Shown here: positions 7,170 through 16,601 of the stretch, one piece after another
How positions within the stretch are numbered: the first letter of the stretch is position 1
Layout: each line of letters begins with the position of its first letter
Source of the DNA: Chelativorans alearensis
GTDB taxonomy: Bacteria > Pseudomonadota > Alphaproteobacteria > Rhizobiales > Rhizobiaceae
Length of the DNA: 64,000 bases
Assembly: GCF_010993735.1 (NCBI RefSeq)
Contig: NZ_WQNI01000001.1
Span: forward strand, 372,001 to 436,000
Direction of reading: 5' to 3'
Program-made: the position numbers and the translations under genes
Notes under the pieces: generated by a model
The model's database searches: none
What the model was told of the DNA's origin: nothing
What the model saw: the letters and a program-made list of their open reading frames with translations, nothing else

Positions 7170-7946
7170 TCATCGCTGCTTCGGCAGGTGGATGGAATTC
7201 GCCACCTCGATCAGATGCGGCGCGATCTCGCCCCGCACCCTCGCGATGTCCCACCGAAGCGCGGAAATGGAGCATTGCACGGCGGCCACCGGTCGGCCAT
7301 CGCCGGAAAGGATCGGCGCGGCAATGCCGATCTCGTTCATGATGTTCTCGCTTTCCGTCAGTCCGTACCCGTCTCTGGCGGCCTGCTCGATGGCCGCGGC
7401 GACCTTCGACCGGTCGAGCGTCGTGCGCGGCGTCGCCTGGACGATCGGCCATGTCTCGACCGCCCGCTTGCGGGCATCGGCGCTGAAGCAGGCGATCATC
7501 GCGCGGCCGCTGGAGGTGGTCAGCGCCGGCAGCCGGCGCCCGACGACCATTGCGCCGAAGCTGGTAAGCTGCGTGGGGATGCGGATCACATAGACGATCT
7601 CGCTGCCGTCGAGCCGCGCCGCGTTCACCCGCTCGCCGAGCTTGCGGCCGAGTTCGATCATCTTCGGCATGGCGAGCTGCACCAGCGGGTCCGACCACAG
7701 ATAGGCGTTGGCCAGCTCCAGATATTTCAGGGACGGGCTGTAGCGCCTGGTTTCCGGGTCCTTGTTCAGGTAGCCGACCTTGTGCAGCGTGTTGGTCAGC
7801 CTTTGCGCGGCGCTCTTGTCGAGGCCGGCCGCCTCGGCGATCTCGGTCAGGCCCAACTCGGTGCGCCGCTCGTCGAAAACGCCCAGGATGCGCATCCCCT
7901 TCTCGAGCGAGCCGACGAACAGCGTATCCTGTTTTCCTTTAGACAT
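7170..7946 (-). CDS. IclR family transcriptional regulator (peptide transporter region)
   Basis: A 258-residue IclR regulator. The wHTH is near residues 10-60 (VGSLEKGMRILGVFDE, then DKSAAQRLTNTLHKVGYL). The effector domain carries GSEIVYVIRIPTQL and TTSSGRAMIACF. It is divergent from the dipeptide-type ABC operon starting at 8100. The shared intergenic region holds a perfect palindrome (8038-8057) that overlaps the likely transporter promoter. It probably senses a peptide, an amino acid or a breakdown product handled by that operon. It is only distantly similar to the IclR protein at 1098-1907. Confidence 0.9.
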   Translation of the reverse strand: MSKGKQDTLFVGSLEKGMRILGVFDERRTELGLTEIAEAAGLDKSAAQRLTNTLHKVGYLNKDPETRRYSPSLKYLELANAYLWSDPLVQLAMPKMIELGRKLGERVNAARLDGSEIVYVIRIPTQLTSFGAMVVGRRLPALTTSSGRAMIACFSADARKRAVETWPIVQATPRTTLDRSKVAAAIEQAARDGYGLTESENIMNEIGIAAPILSGDGRPVAAVQCSISALRWDIARVRGEIAPHLIEVANSIHLPKQR

Positions 7947-8037
7947 CCCCGCTCCTCTCCCCCAGAGCCTGCCGCTTCAGCCAGTCGCAGGCGGCACGTT
8001 TCTTGACAAGCATAAATCACCCCAATACGATCAACCA

Positions 8038-8057
8038 TAATACGGTTTTCCGTATTA
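8038..8057. promoter_or_regulatory. Perfect palindrome, candidate IclR operator
   Basis: TAATACGG-TTTT-CCGTATTA has 8-base perfect arms. It lies in the 153-base divergent region between the IclR gene and the substrate-binding protein gene. A TATAAT at 8061-8066 follows 3 bases later, so a regulator bound here would cover the -35 region of the transporter promoter. Confidence 0.7.
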
Positions 8058-8099
8058 ATATATAATAAGAGTTGGGGATCAAACAGAGGGGCCGGCTGC

Positions 8100-9635
8100 A
8101 TGCGCGCCGGTTTGGAACAAATGAAACCATTTCTTCTTCTGAGCTCAGTCGCCCTGGCCGCATCGATGGCGAGCGGCAGCGCGATAGCCGACAAGGCCAG
8201 CGACACCTTGAGTGTTCCCTTTACGAAGGAGCTGGAATCGGTCGACAGCTATTTCAATTCCGCCCGCGAGGGCGTCATCCTGCAGCGCTCCATTTGGGAC
8301 GGGCTTCTCTTCAGCGACCCGGAGACCGGGGAGTACAAGGGGAACCTCGCCACGTCCTGGGAGTGGGTGGACGACACCACGCTGGAACTGAAGCTGCGCG
8401 AAGGCGTCAAGTTCCACAATGGCGAAGAGTTCGACGCGGATGACGTCGTCTACACGGTCAATTTCGTTGCCGATCCGGCGAACGGCGTTGTTACCCAGCG
8501 CAACGTCAACTGGATGAAGGAAGCGCTGAAGGTCGACAAGTACACGGTGCAGATCGTCACCAACGGCCCCTTCCCGGCCGCGCTCGAATATCTGGCCGGT
8601 CCCGTTTCCATCTACCCGAACGAGTATTATGCCGAGGTCGGCCCCGCCGGCATGGGCCTCAAGCCCGTCGGCACGGGCCCCTACAGGGTGGAAAGCGTCG
8701 AGCCCGGCAAGCATTTCGTGCTCAAGAAATACGAGGACTATCACGACAGTCCCAAGGGCGAGGCCACGATCGGCACCGTCGACATCCGCACCATACCGGA
8801 TGTGAACACGCAGCTCGCGGAGCTGTTCAGCGGCGGCCTCGATTTCGTCTGGGGCGTCCCGTCGGACCAGGCGGAGAAGCTGGAGGCCATGGGGCGCTTC
8901 AACGTCGTCAACGAAAGCACCATGCGCATCGGCTATCTGGAGATGGACGCGGCCGGCCGCAGCGGCGCCGACAACCCGATGACGAAGCGCGCCGTGCGGC
9001 AGGCGATCAACCATGCGATCGACCGCCAGGCCATCGTCGACAACCTTCTGAAGGGCAAATCCAAGATCGTGAACTCCGCCTGCTTCCCAAGCCAGTTCGG
9101 CTGCGCGCAGGACGTTGCGACCTACGATTACGACCCCGAAAAAGCGAGGGCGCTGCTGGCGGAAGCGGGTTACCCCGACGGCTTCTCGGTCGACTTCTAC
9201 GCCTACCGCGAGCGCGAATATGCCGAGGCGATGCTCGCTTATCTTGCGGAAGTGGGCATTAAGGCAAATCTCAAGTTCCTCCAATACTCCGCGCTGCGCG
9301 ACCTGCGCACCAACGGCCAGACCAGCCTCTCCTTCCAGACCTGGGGCTCCTATTCGATCAACGACGTCTCGGCCATCACCAGCCAGTTCTTCAAGTTCGG
9401 CGGCGAGGATTTCGCCCGCGACGAGGAGTTGCGGGACTGGCTCGAGACGGCCGACACCTCGGTCGATCTCGAGGTGCGCAAGGAATTCTACGCGAAGGCG
9501 CTGAAGAAAATCGCCGACGAGGCCTACTGGGCTCCGCTCTTCTCCTACAACGTGAACTACGTCTCCACGGAAGAGGTGGACTTCACCCCCTCCGCCGATG
9601 AGGTTGTCCGCTTCTTCCAGGTAAGCTGGCGATAG
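8100..9635 (+). CDS. Dipeptide/oligopeptide ABC transporter substrate-binding protein (SBP family 5)
   Basis: A 511-residue periplasmic binding protein of the DppA/OppA cluster. The N-terminal signal peptide is MKPFLLLSSVALAASMASG with an Ala-rich cleavage region. Family features include LREGVKFHNGEEFDADDVVY, GTGPYRVESVEPG and KRAVRQAINHAIDRQAIV. It delivers the ligand to the permeases encoded next. ATG 8100 has AGAGGGG upstream. ATG 8121 would give a more conventional signal peptide start and cannot be excluded. The gene is followed by a 12-bp GC-rich hairpin before the permease genes, which would favour higher expression of the binding protein. Confidence 0.92.
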   Translation: MRAGLEQMKPFLLLSSVALAASMASGSAIADKASDTLSVPFTKELESVDSYFNSAREGVILQRSIWDGLLFSDPETGEYKGNLATSWEWVDDTTLELKLREGVKFHNGEEFDADDVVYTVNFVADPANGVVTQRNVNWMKEALKVDKYTVQIVTNGPFPAALEYLAGPVSIYPNEYYAEVGPAGMGLKPVGTGPYRVESVEPGKHFVLKKYEDYHDSPKGEATIGTVDIRTIPDVNTQLAELFSGGLDFVWGVPSDQAEKLEAMGRFNVVNESTMRIGYLEMDAAGRSGADNPMTKRAVRQAINHAIDRQAIVDNLLKGKSKIVNSACFPSQFGCAQDVATYDYDPEKARALLAEAGYPDGFSVDFYAYREREYAEAMLAYLAEVGIKANLKFLQYSALRDLRTNGQTSLSFQTWGSYSINDVSAITSQFFKFGGEDFARDEELRDWLETADTSVDLEVRKEFYAKALKKIADEAYWAPLFSYNVNYVSTEEVDFTPSADEVVRFFQVSWR

Positions 9636-9642
9636 GATCGAG

Positions 9643-9672
9643 GGCGGGCCGGACAGCAACGTCCGGCCCGCC
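9643..9672 (+). terminator. Intra-operon hairpin between binding protein and permease genes
   Basis: GGCGGGCCGGAC (9643-9654), a 6-base loop, then GTCCGGCCCGCC (9661-9672): a perfect 12-bp stem. The sequence after it (gttccttt) is only weakly U-rich. This is either a leaky terminator or an mRNA 3'-end stabiliser for the binding-protein transcript. Confidence 0.7.
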
Positions 9673-9690
9673 GTTCCTTTCCGGGGAGCG

Positions 9691-10611
9691 ATGATGCTGA
9701 CTTTCGCGTTGAAAAGGCTGGGGCTTGCCGTGCTCGTGGCGCTGACCGTCTCGGCCGTCAGCTTCAGCCTTCTTTATCTGTCCGGCGATCCGGCCTCCGC
9801 GATGGCGGGCGAATCGGCGACATCGGCCGATATCGAGGCGCTCCGCAGGCTCTACGGCTTCGATCGGCCTTTCCTGGTGCAATATGGGGATTGGCTGTTC
9901 AATGCCCTTCAAGGCGACTTCGGCCAGAGCTACTACTTCAAGCTGCCGGTCTCGCAGCTCATCGCCGACAGGCTCTCCATCACCATGCTGCTCGGCGTCT
10001 GCGGCATATCCTTCGCGCTTGTGACGGCGATTCCGCTCGGTGTCGCCGCGGCCGTGCGCCCCAACTCCTTCATCGACCGGACGGCGCTCTTCATCTCGGT
10101 CATGGGGCAGGCGCTGCCGAGCTTCTGGTTCGGCCTGGTGCTGATCGTCATCTTTTCGATCCAGCTCAACTGGCTGCCGCCTTCCGGCTCCGGCAGCTGG
10201 AGGAACTTCATCATGCCCACGGTCGTGCTCGGCTATTATGCGATGCCGGCGATCATGCGGCTTACGCGCGCCGGCATGCTGGAGGTGCTCAACGCCGACT
10301 ATATCCGCACGGCGCGCGCCAAGGGCGCCGGAGAATGGCGCGTGATGTTCAAGCATGCGCTGCGCAACGCGGTGGTTCCGGTGGTGAGCCTTGCCGCCGT
10401 CCAGATGGGCTTCATGCTGGGCGGGTCCATCGTGGTGGAATCGATCTTCGCGCTGCACGGCGCCGGCTACCTGGCATGGGAATCCATCGGCAGGAACGAC
10501 CTGCCCACCGTGCAGGCCCTGATCCTCGTCTTCGCCGGTTTCTACATCGTCTTCACCTTCCTGTCGGACCTTGCCAACGCCTGGCTCGACCCGCGCATAA
10601 GGGTTGGCTGA
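9691..10611 (+). CDS. Peptide ABC transporter permease, DppB-type
   Basis: A 306-residue inner-membrane permease with about six hydrophobic segments. It starts LKRLGLAVLVALTVSAVSF and carries the DppB-type GDFGQSYYF region. The cytoplasmic EAA loop is DYIRTARAKGAGEWRVMFKHALRN, contacting the ATPases. ATGATG gives two possible starts, 9691 and 9694, and GGGGAG lies directly upstream. It pairs with the DppC-type permease that begins one base after its stop. Confidence 0.93.
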   Translation: MMLTFALKRLGLAVLVALTVSAVSFSLLYLSGDPASAMAGESATSADIEALRRLYGFDRPFLVQYGDWLFNALQGDFGQSYYFKLPVSQLIADRLSITMLLGVCGISFALVTAIPLGVAAAVRPNSFIDRTALFISVMGQALPSFWFGLVLIVIFSIQLNWLPPSGSGSWRNFIMPTVVLGYYAMPAIMRLTRAGMLEVLNADYIRTARAKGAGEWRVMFKHALRNAVVPVVSLAAVQMGFMLGGSIVVESIFALHGAGYLAWESIGRNDLPTVQALILVFAGFYIVFTFLSDLANAWLDPRIRVG

Positions 10612-10612
10612 G

Positions 10613-11512
10613 ATGGCCCGCGACATCGATACATTGGCAGAGGAGATCCAGGGGCCGAGCCCCGCCGCCATCCTGCGCCGGCGCGTCTTCGGCCATTACG
10701 GCCTGCTCTTCGGCGTGACGGCCCTTCTCATCATCGTCGCGCTCGCCATCCTGGCGCCGCTGCTCGCCGGTCACGATCCCTATGCCCAGAGCCTGGTGGC
10801 GCGGATGAAGCCTCCATTCTGGATGGAAGGCAGCGATCCCAACCATCTCCTGGGAACCGATCACCTGGGGCGCGACTACCTCGCCCGCCTGCTCTACGGC
10901 GCGCGCATCTCGCTCGCCATCGGCCTGATCGCGGCTTTCATTTCCGGCCTCATCGGCACCACGATGGGCGTGGCGGCGGGTTATTTCGGCGGCCGGGTCG
11001 ATCTCGTCGTCACCTTCCTCGTCAATGTCCGGCTTGCGATGCCTGTCGTGCTCGTGGCGCTCGCCGTCGTTGCCGTGCTGGGCGGCTCGCTGCAGGTGGT
11101 GATCGTCGTCTTGGGCTTTCTCCTGTGGGATCGCTTCGCCGTCGTCATGCGCTCCTCGACGCTGCAGGTCCGCGGCCTTGAATACGTGAATGCGGCGAAG
11201 GCCATCGGCTGCTCGACGCGGCGCATCATCCTTTCCGAGATCATGCCCAACATCCTCAACAACCTGATCGTGGTCATGACGCTGGAGATGGCGCATGCGA
11301 TCCTGCTCGAGGCCGCCCTCTCCTTCCTGGGCCTCGGCGTCCAGCCGCCGACGCCCTCCTGGGGGCTGATGATCTCGGAAGGCAAGCAGATGATGCTCTT
11401 CGAACCGTGGGTGATCGCCATTCCGGGCGTTGCCCTCTTCATCCTCGTCCTTGCCATCAATCTCCTGGGCGACGGGCTGCGCGACATCACCGCGCCGGAA
11501 AACAGAAGTTAG
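10613..11512 (+). CDS. Peptide ABC transporter permease, DppC-type
   Basis: A 299-residue permease. The cytoplasmic N-terminal arm ends in RRRVFGHYGLLFG before the first helix. HLLGTDHLGRDYLARLLYGAR is the family hallmark of DppC/OppC. The EAA loop is EYVNAAKAIGCSTRRIILSE. The frame opens at a TTG (10604) inside the previous gene. ATG 10613 was chosen because it starts right after the DppB stop (TGAGATG). Confidence 0.93.
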   Translation: MARDIDTLAEEIQGPSPAAILRRRVFGHYGLLFGVTALLIIVALAILAPLLAGHDPYAQSLVARMKPPFWMEGSDPNHLLGTDHLGRDYLARLLYGARISLAIGLIAAFISGLIGTTMGVAAGYFGGRVDLVVTFLVNVRLAMPVVLVALAVVAVLGGSLQVVIVVLGFLLWDRFAVVMRSSTLQVRGLEYVNAAKAIGCSTRRIILSEIMPNILNNLIVVMTLEMAHAILLEAALSFLGLGVQPPTPSWGLMISEGKQMMLFEPWVIAIPGVALFILVLAINLLGDGLRDITAPENRS

Positions 11513-11521
11513 GAGGGCGGG

Positions 11522-12507
<986 letters not shown>

Positions 12508-12511
<4 letters not shown>

Positions 12512-13494
12512 GCGCCGCTGGCTCTTCCCCGCCGGTGCTGGAGCTTGCCGGCGTCACCAAGACCTACCGCGTCAAGCAGGGTCTGTTCTCCAGGCCGAAG
12601 CCGCTTCAGGCCGTGGGCGGCGTCGACCTGCGCATCCGCAAAAAGGACGTGCTCGGCCTTGTCGGCGAATCGGGATGCGGCAAGTCCACGCTGGCGAAAA
12701 TTCTCCTCGGCCTGGAAGCGCCGACATCCGGCCGGGTGATGGTGGACGGCATCGAGGCCGCCGGTCAGGATCGCACGCTTCTCGCCCGGCGCATCCAGCC
12801 CATCTTCCAGGACCCCTATTCCTCGCTCAACCCGCGCAAGAGCATCGAGGACATCATCGCCCTGCCGCTCGTGGTCCACAAGGTGGGCGACAGCGCCGGC
12901 CGCGCGCAGGCGGTCTCCAAGATGCTCGATCTGGTCGGCCTGCCGCAACGCGTGCGCCGGGGCTATCCGAACCAGCTTTCCGGCGGCCAGCGCCAGCGTG
13001 TCGCCATCGCCCGCGCGCTGGTGATGAAGCCGGAGATCGTCATCTGCGACGAGCCGACCTCCGCGCTCGACGTCTCGGTGCAGTCGCAGATCCTCAATCT
13101 TCTTGGCGATCTGCGTGAGGAGCTGTCACTTACCTATCTCTTCATCAGCCACAACCTGGCGGTGGTCGAGCATCTGGCGACGCGAGTGGCGGTGATGTAT
13201 CTGGGCAGGATCGTCGAGGAGGCACCGGCGGCTGATCTTTTCGCCGAGCCGCGACATCCCTATACCAAGGCGCTGTTGGCGTCGGTACTGACGCCCGACC
13301 CGTCGATGTCCGTCCCCGACACGCATCTCGGCGCCTCCTATCCGAACCCCATAGCGCCGCCGAGCGGCTGTCACTTCCACCCGCGCTGTGCGGCGGTCCG
13401 CGACATCTGCAAGACGGTGCCGCCGCCGCATGTTTCGGATACGAAGGGCCATGTCGACTGCCATCTTTATGCGGAACGGACACAGGCCGCCTAG
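12508..13494 (+). CDS. Peptide ABC transporter ATP-binding protein, DppF-type
   Basis: A 328-residue ATPase. Walker A is GESGCGKS (residues 53-60), the signature is LSGGQRQRVAIARAL, Walker B is IVICDEPTSALD, and the C-terminal FHPRCAAVRDIC is typical of the OppF/DppF group. It overlaps DppD (ATGA). Its TAG stop is the first three bases of a dispersed palindromic repeat, so the repeat defines the gene end. Confidence 0.93.
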
Positions 13495-13593
13495 ACCATT
13501 TCATCGTTTCCCGGAATCGATGAACTGGTCTAACTCATTGTTTTGGCGCAATTCCGGACGGAAAACCGGTTTCCACTTTTCCTGGAATTGCTC
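13492..13593. repeat. Dispersed two-hairpin palindromic repeat, copy A
   Basis: Hairpin 1 pairs 13492-13506 (TAGACCATTTCATCG) with 13518-13532 (CGATGAACTGGTCTA), 14 of 15 bases. Hairpin 2 begins GCAATTCCGGACGGAAAACC at 13548 and closes with CTGGAATTGC ending at 13591. The same architecture occurs at 35944-36044. The element starts at the dppF stop codon and could also act as a terminator before the GGT-like gene. I recall similar extragenic palindromes in rhizobial genomes. Confidence 0.75.
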
Positions 13594-13623
13594 TAACCGG
13601 CAGGAAACACCCAAGGCAGGAAG

Positions 13624-15198
13624 ATGAGCAATTTCTCGCGTTCGCAATCCGTACGCAAACACGTTGCCGCGACCAGGGCCGGTGTCGTGGCAGCCCAGCA
13701 CCGGCGCGCCGCCGAGACGGGCGCTGCCGTACTCGAAGCGGGCGGCGATGCGGTCGACGCGGCGGTCGCCACCTCCTTCGCCATCGGCGTGGTCGAGCCG
13801 TGGATGAGCGGCCCCGTCGGCGGCGGAGCCATGGTCATCTGGCGTGAAGACGAGCAGAAGGCTTACACCATCCAGTTCGGCATGCGCTCGCCGAAGGGTC
13901 TCGACCCGGCGGACTATCCCCTGGCGGGCTACGGAAAGTCGTCCGATCTCTTTCCCTGGCCGGCGGTCAAGGACGACCGCAACGTCCAGGGCGCAACAGC
14001 GATCGCCGTGCCCGGCACCGTGGCCGGCATGGAGCTTGCGCACCGGCAATACGGCACGTTGGAATGGCGGGAGCTTCTCGGGCCGGCTGTCGGTCTTGCG
14101 AAAGAGGGGATGCTGGTCGACTGGTATGCCTCCCTCCTGATCGCCTCCACGGCGCGGGAGCTGGCGAAGGACGCGGACGCGGCGGCCATCTTCCTCGACG
14201 AGGGGCAATGGCCGATCATCGCCGGCTGGACGGCCCTTTCCGAGCGGCGGCTGGACCAGTCCCGCATGGCCGATACCCTGGCACGCCTCGCCGAAGCCGG
14301 CGCCCGCGACTTTTATGAAGGCGACATCGCAGCGAGCCTTGCCGCCGACATTCGGGCAAAGGGCGGGTGTCTTGCCCACGAAGACCTTGCCGCTTATCGC
14401 GCCCGCCTGACGCCGGCCATCGACGTGCCCTATCGCGGCGGCATCGTCCATGCTTCCGAAGGCCTGACGGCGGGGGCGAACCTTGCCGAGTGCCTCGCCA
14501 TGATGGAGGAGGCGTTCACGCCAGGCGCCTCCCCCGACGGGGAAAGCTTCGCCGCGATAGGCCGCGCGCTCGGCATGACCTACCGCCGCAGGCTCGCCGA
14601 GATGGGCGACCTCGACGCCCCGCACGCGCCGTCCTGCACCACGCATTTCAGCGTTGTCGACCGCAACGGCAATATGTGCGCGGTGACGCAGACGCTGCTT
14701 TCCATCTTCGGCTCGCGTGTCGTCTCGCCCTCGACCGGGCTTCTGATGAACAACGGCATCATGTGGTTCGACCCGGAGCCCGGCAAGCCGAACTCGCTGG
14801 CGCCCGACAAGGGCTGCCTGATGAATGTCTGCCCGACGATTGGCGAGAAGGACGGCCGCCGCTTCGCCATCGGCGCCTCCGGCGGGCGCAAGATCCTGCC
14901 GGCCGTGCTCAACCTCACGTCCTTCATGATGGACTTCGGTATGTCGCTGGAAGACGCCTTCCATCATCCGCGCATCGACAACAGCGGCGGCAGCACGATC
15001 GTCGCCGACGAAGCGCTTTCGCAGGAGATCGTCCGGGCGCTCGAAGAAGTTCACCCGACCGTCACCGCCAAGCGCACGGTCTTCCCCTACGCCTTCGCCT
15101 GTCCGGCGGGCGTGGTGCGGGAGAACGGAACGAACATGGGCTGCACCGAGATCATGTCGCCATGGGGCGACGCCGTGGCCGAGAAAGAGGACGCCTGA
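13624..15198 (+). CDS. Gamma-glutamyltransferase-like Ntn hydrolase
   Basis: A 524-residue protein of the GGT family (autoprocessing Ntn hydrolases that cleave or transfer gamma-glutamyl groups, e.g. of glutathione). The predicted nucleophile is T339 in [14 protein letters not shown], which becomes the N-terminus of the small subunit after self-cleavage. [15 protein letters not shown] and a Gly-rich IGASGGRK follow. The N-terminus has [11 protein letters not shown], also a GGT landmark. No signal peptide is seen, so it is probably cytoplasmic, unlike E. coli GGT. It follows the peptide transporter and precedes a peptidase, suggesting intracellular hydrolysis of imported gamma-glutamyl or related amides. 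Confidence 0.88.
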   Translation: MSNFSRSQSVRKHVAATRAGVVAAQHRRAAETGAAVLEAGGDAVDAAVATSFAIGVVEPWMSGPVGGGAMVIWREDEQKAYTIQFGMRSPKGLDPADYPLAGYGKSSDLFPWPAVKDDRNVQGATAIAVPGTVAGMELAHRQYGTLEWRELLGPAVGLAKEGMLVDWYASLLIASTARELAKDADAAAIFLDEGQWPIIAGWTALSERRLDQSRMADTLARLAEAGARDFYEGDIAASLAADIRAKGGCLAHEDLAAYRARLTPAIDVPYRGGIVHASEGLTAGANLAECLAMMEEAFTPGASPDGESFAAIGRALGMTYRRRLAEMGDLDAPHAPSCTTHFSVVDRNGNMCAVTQTLLSIFGSRVVSPSTGLLMNNGIMWFDPEPGKPNSLAPDKGCLMNVCPTIGEKDGRRFAIGASGGRKILPAVLNLTSFMMDFGMSLEDAFHHPRIDNSGGSTIVADEALSQEIVRALEEVHPTVTAKRTVFPYAFACPAGVVRENGTNMGCTEIMSPWGDAVAEKEDA

Positions 15199-15199
15199 C

Positions 15200-16579
15200 A
15201 TGACCACACGGGAAAGCGCGATCGCGCGCATCGACGACTATCTGGCTTCGGGCGGCTTTGTCGAGGAGCTGGGGCGCATGGTCGCCTACGAGACCGAAAG
15301 CCAGGCGCCGGAGCAGCGGCCGGAGCTGCTGCGCTACCTCACGGAGGAAATGGCTCCCAAAATCGAAGCGCTGGGCTTCACCCATCGCATCATGGACAAT
15401 CCGGTCGCGGCGGGTGTGCCGTTCCTCTTCGCCGAACGCATCGAGGACCCCTCCTACGAGACGGTGCTCGTCTACGGCCATGGCGACGTCATCCGCGCCC
15501 AGACGGCGCAGTGGCGGGAAGGGCTTCATCCGTTCAAGCTCGTTCTCGAGGGCGATCGCGTCTATGGGCGTGGCACCGCCGACAACAAGGGCCAGCACTG
15601 CATCAACATCGCCGCGCTTCGCGCCGTTCTCGCGGAGCGCGGCCAGCTCGGCTTCAACTGCAAGATCGTCATCGAGATGGGCGAGGAATGCGGCTCGCCC
15701 GGCCTTGCCGAACTGTTCCGGCGGAACAAGGCCCTTTTCGCCGCCGACGTGCTCATCGCCTCGGACGGCCCACGCCTCCACCCCGAGCGGCCGACGCTCT
15801 TCATGGGCTCACGCGGCGGCGTCAATTTCGACCTGCGCGTGAACTTGCGCGAGGGGGCGCATCACTCGGGCAATTGGGGCGGTCTCCTCAAGGATCCGGC
15901 GATCGTGCTCGCGCATGCGATTGCGACGATCGTCGACCGGCTCGGGCAGATCAAGGTGCCGGAATGGCGGCCGGACAGCCTGACGCCGGCGGTCCGCGAG
16001 GCGCTCGCGGACTGCCCCGTCGGCGGCTATGAAGGCCCGACGATCGACCTGGACTGGGGCGAAGAGGCCCTCACGCCCTCCGAGCGGGTGTTCGGCTGGA
16101 ACAGCTTTGCCGTCCTTGCCCAGACGAGCGGCGTGCCGGAAGCGCCGGTCAACGCCATATCGGCGAAAGCCAACGCCCATTGCCAGCTTCGCTATGTCGT
16201 GGGCACGAACCCGGACGACATCCTGCCGGCACTGCGCCGCCATCTCGACAGGCACGGCTTTTCAGAGGTCGAGATCATCCCCGCCGACCGCGGCTTCTTC
16301 CGCGCCACGCGCCTCGATCCGGACCACCCGTGGGTGGCGCGGGTGAAGGAGTCCATAGCGGCAACCACCGGTAAGAAGCCGGCGGTGCTGCCCAACCTCG
16401 CCGGCTCGCTGCCCAACGACACCTTCGCCGAGATTCTGGGCCTTCCCACGGTCTGGGTTCCCCACTCCTATCCCGGCTGTTCCCAGCACGCGCCGAACGA
16501 GCATGCCCTTCTTACGATGACGAAGGAGGCGCTGGAGCTCATGACGGGGCTGTTCTGGGACATCGGGAAGCGTGGTTGA
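15200..16579 (+). CDS. M20 family metallopeptidase (ArgE/DapE/CPG2-like)
   Basis: A 459-residue M20 zinc peptidase. Metal and catalytic residues are visible in order: H94 and D96 in VYGHGDV, D128 in [11 protein letters not shown]162-E163 in EMGEECGS, and D189 in LIASDGP. Near the C-terminus [14 protein letters not shown] supplies the last His. It probably hydrolyses the dipeptide or N-acyl product left after transport and GGT-like cleavage. It begins one base after the preceding stop and is the last gene of the operon. No signal peptide is seen. Confidence 0.9.
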   Translation: MTTRESAIARIDDYLASGGFVEELGRMVAYETESQAPEQRPELLRYLTEEMAPKIEALGFTHRIMDNPVAAGVPFLFAERIEDPSYETVLVYGHGDVIRAQTAQWREGLHPFKLVLEGDRVYGRGTADNKGQHCINIAALRAVLAERGQLGFNCKIVIEMGEECGSPGLAELFRRNKALFAADVLIASDGPRLHPERPTLFMGSRGGVNFDLRVNLREGAHHSGNWGGLLKDPAIVLAHAIATIVDRLGQIKVPEWRPDSLTPAVREALADCPVGGYEGPTIDLDWGEEALTPSERVFGWNSFAVLAQTSGVPEAPVNAISAKANAHCQLRYVVGTNPDDILPALRRHLDRHGFSEVEIIPADRGFFRATRLDPDHPWVARVKESIAATTGKKPAVLPNLAGSLPNDTFAEILGLPTVWVPHSYPGCSQHAPNEHALLTMTKEALELMTGLFWDIGKRG

Positions 16580-16601
16580 TTAATGCGAGCGCGCCGCGAT
16601 A

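Noticed and set aside
13501-15231. A 576-codon open frame on the minus strand
   Set aside because: It is fully antisense to the GGT-like gene, whose protein motifs are convincing. Long shadow frames are expected at this GC content; similar ones oppose the peptide binding-protein gene (8145-9659) and thiC (51672-53855).
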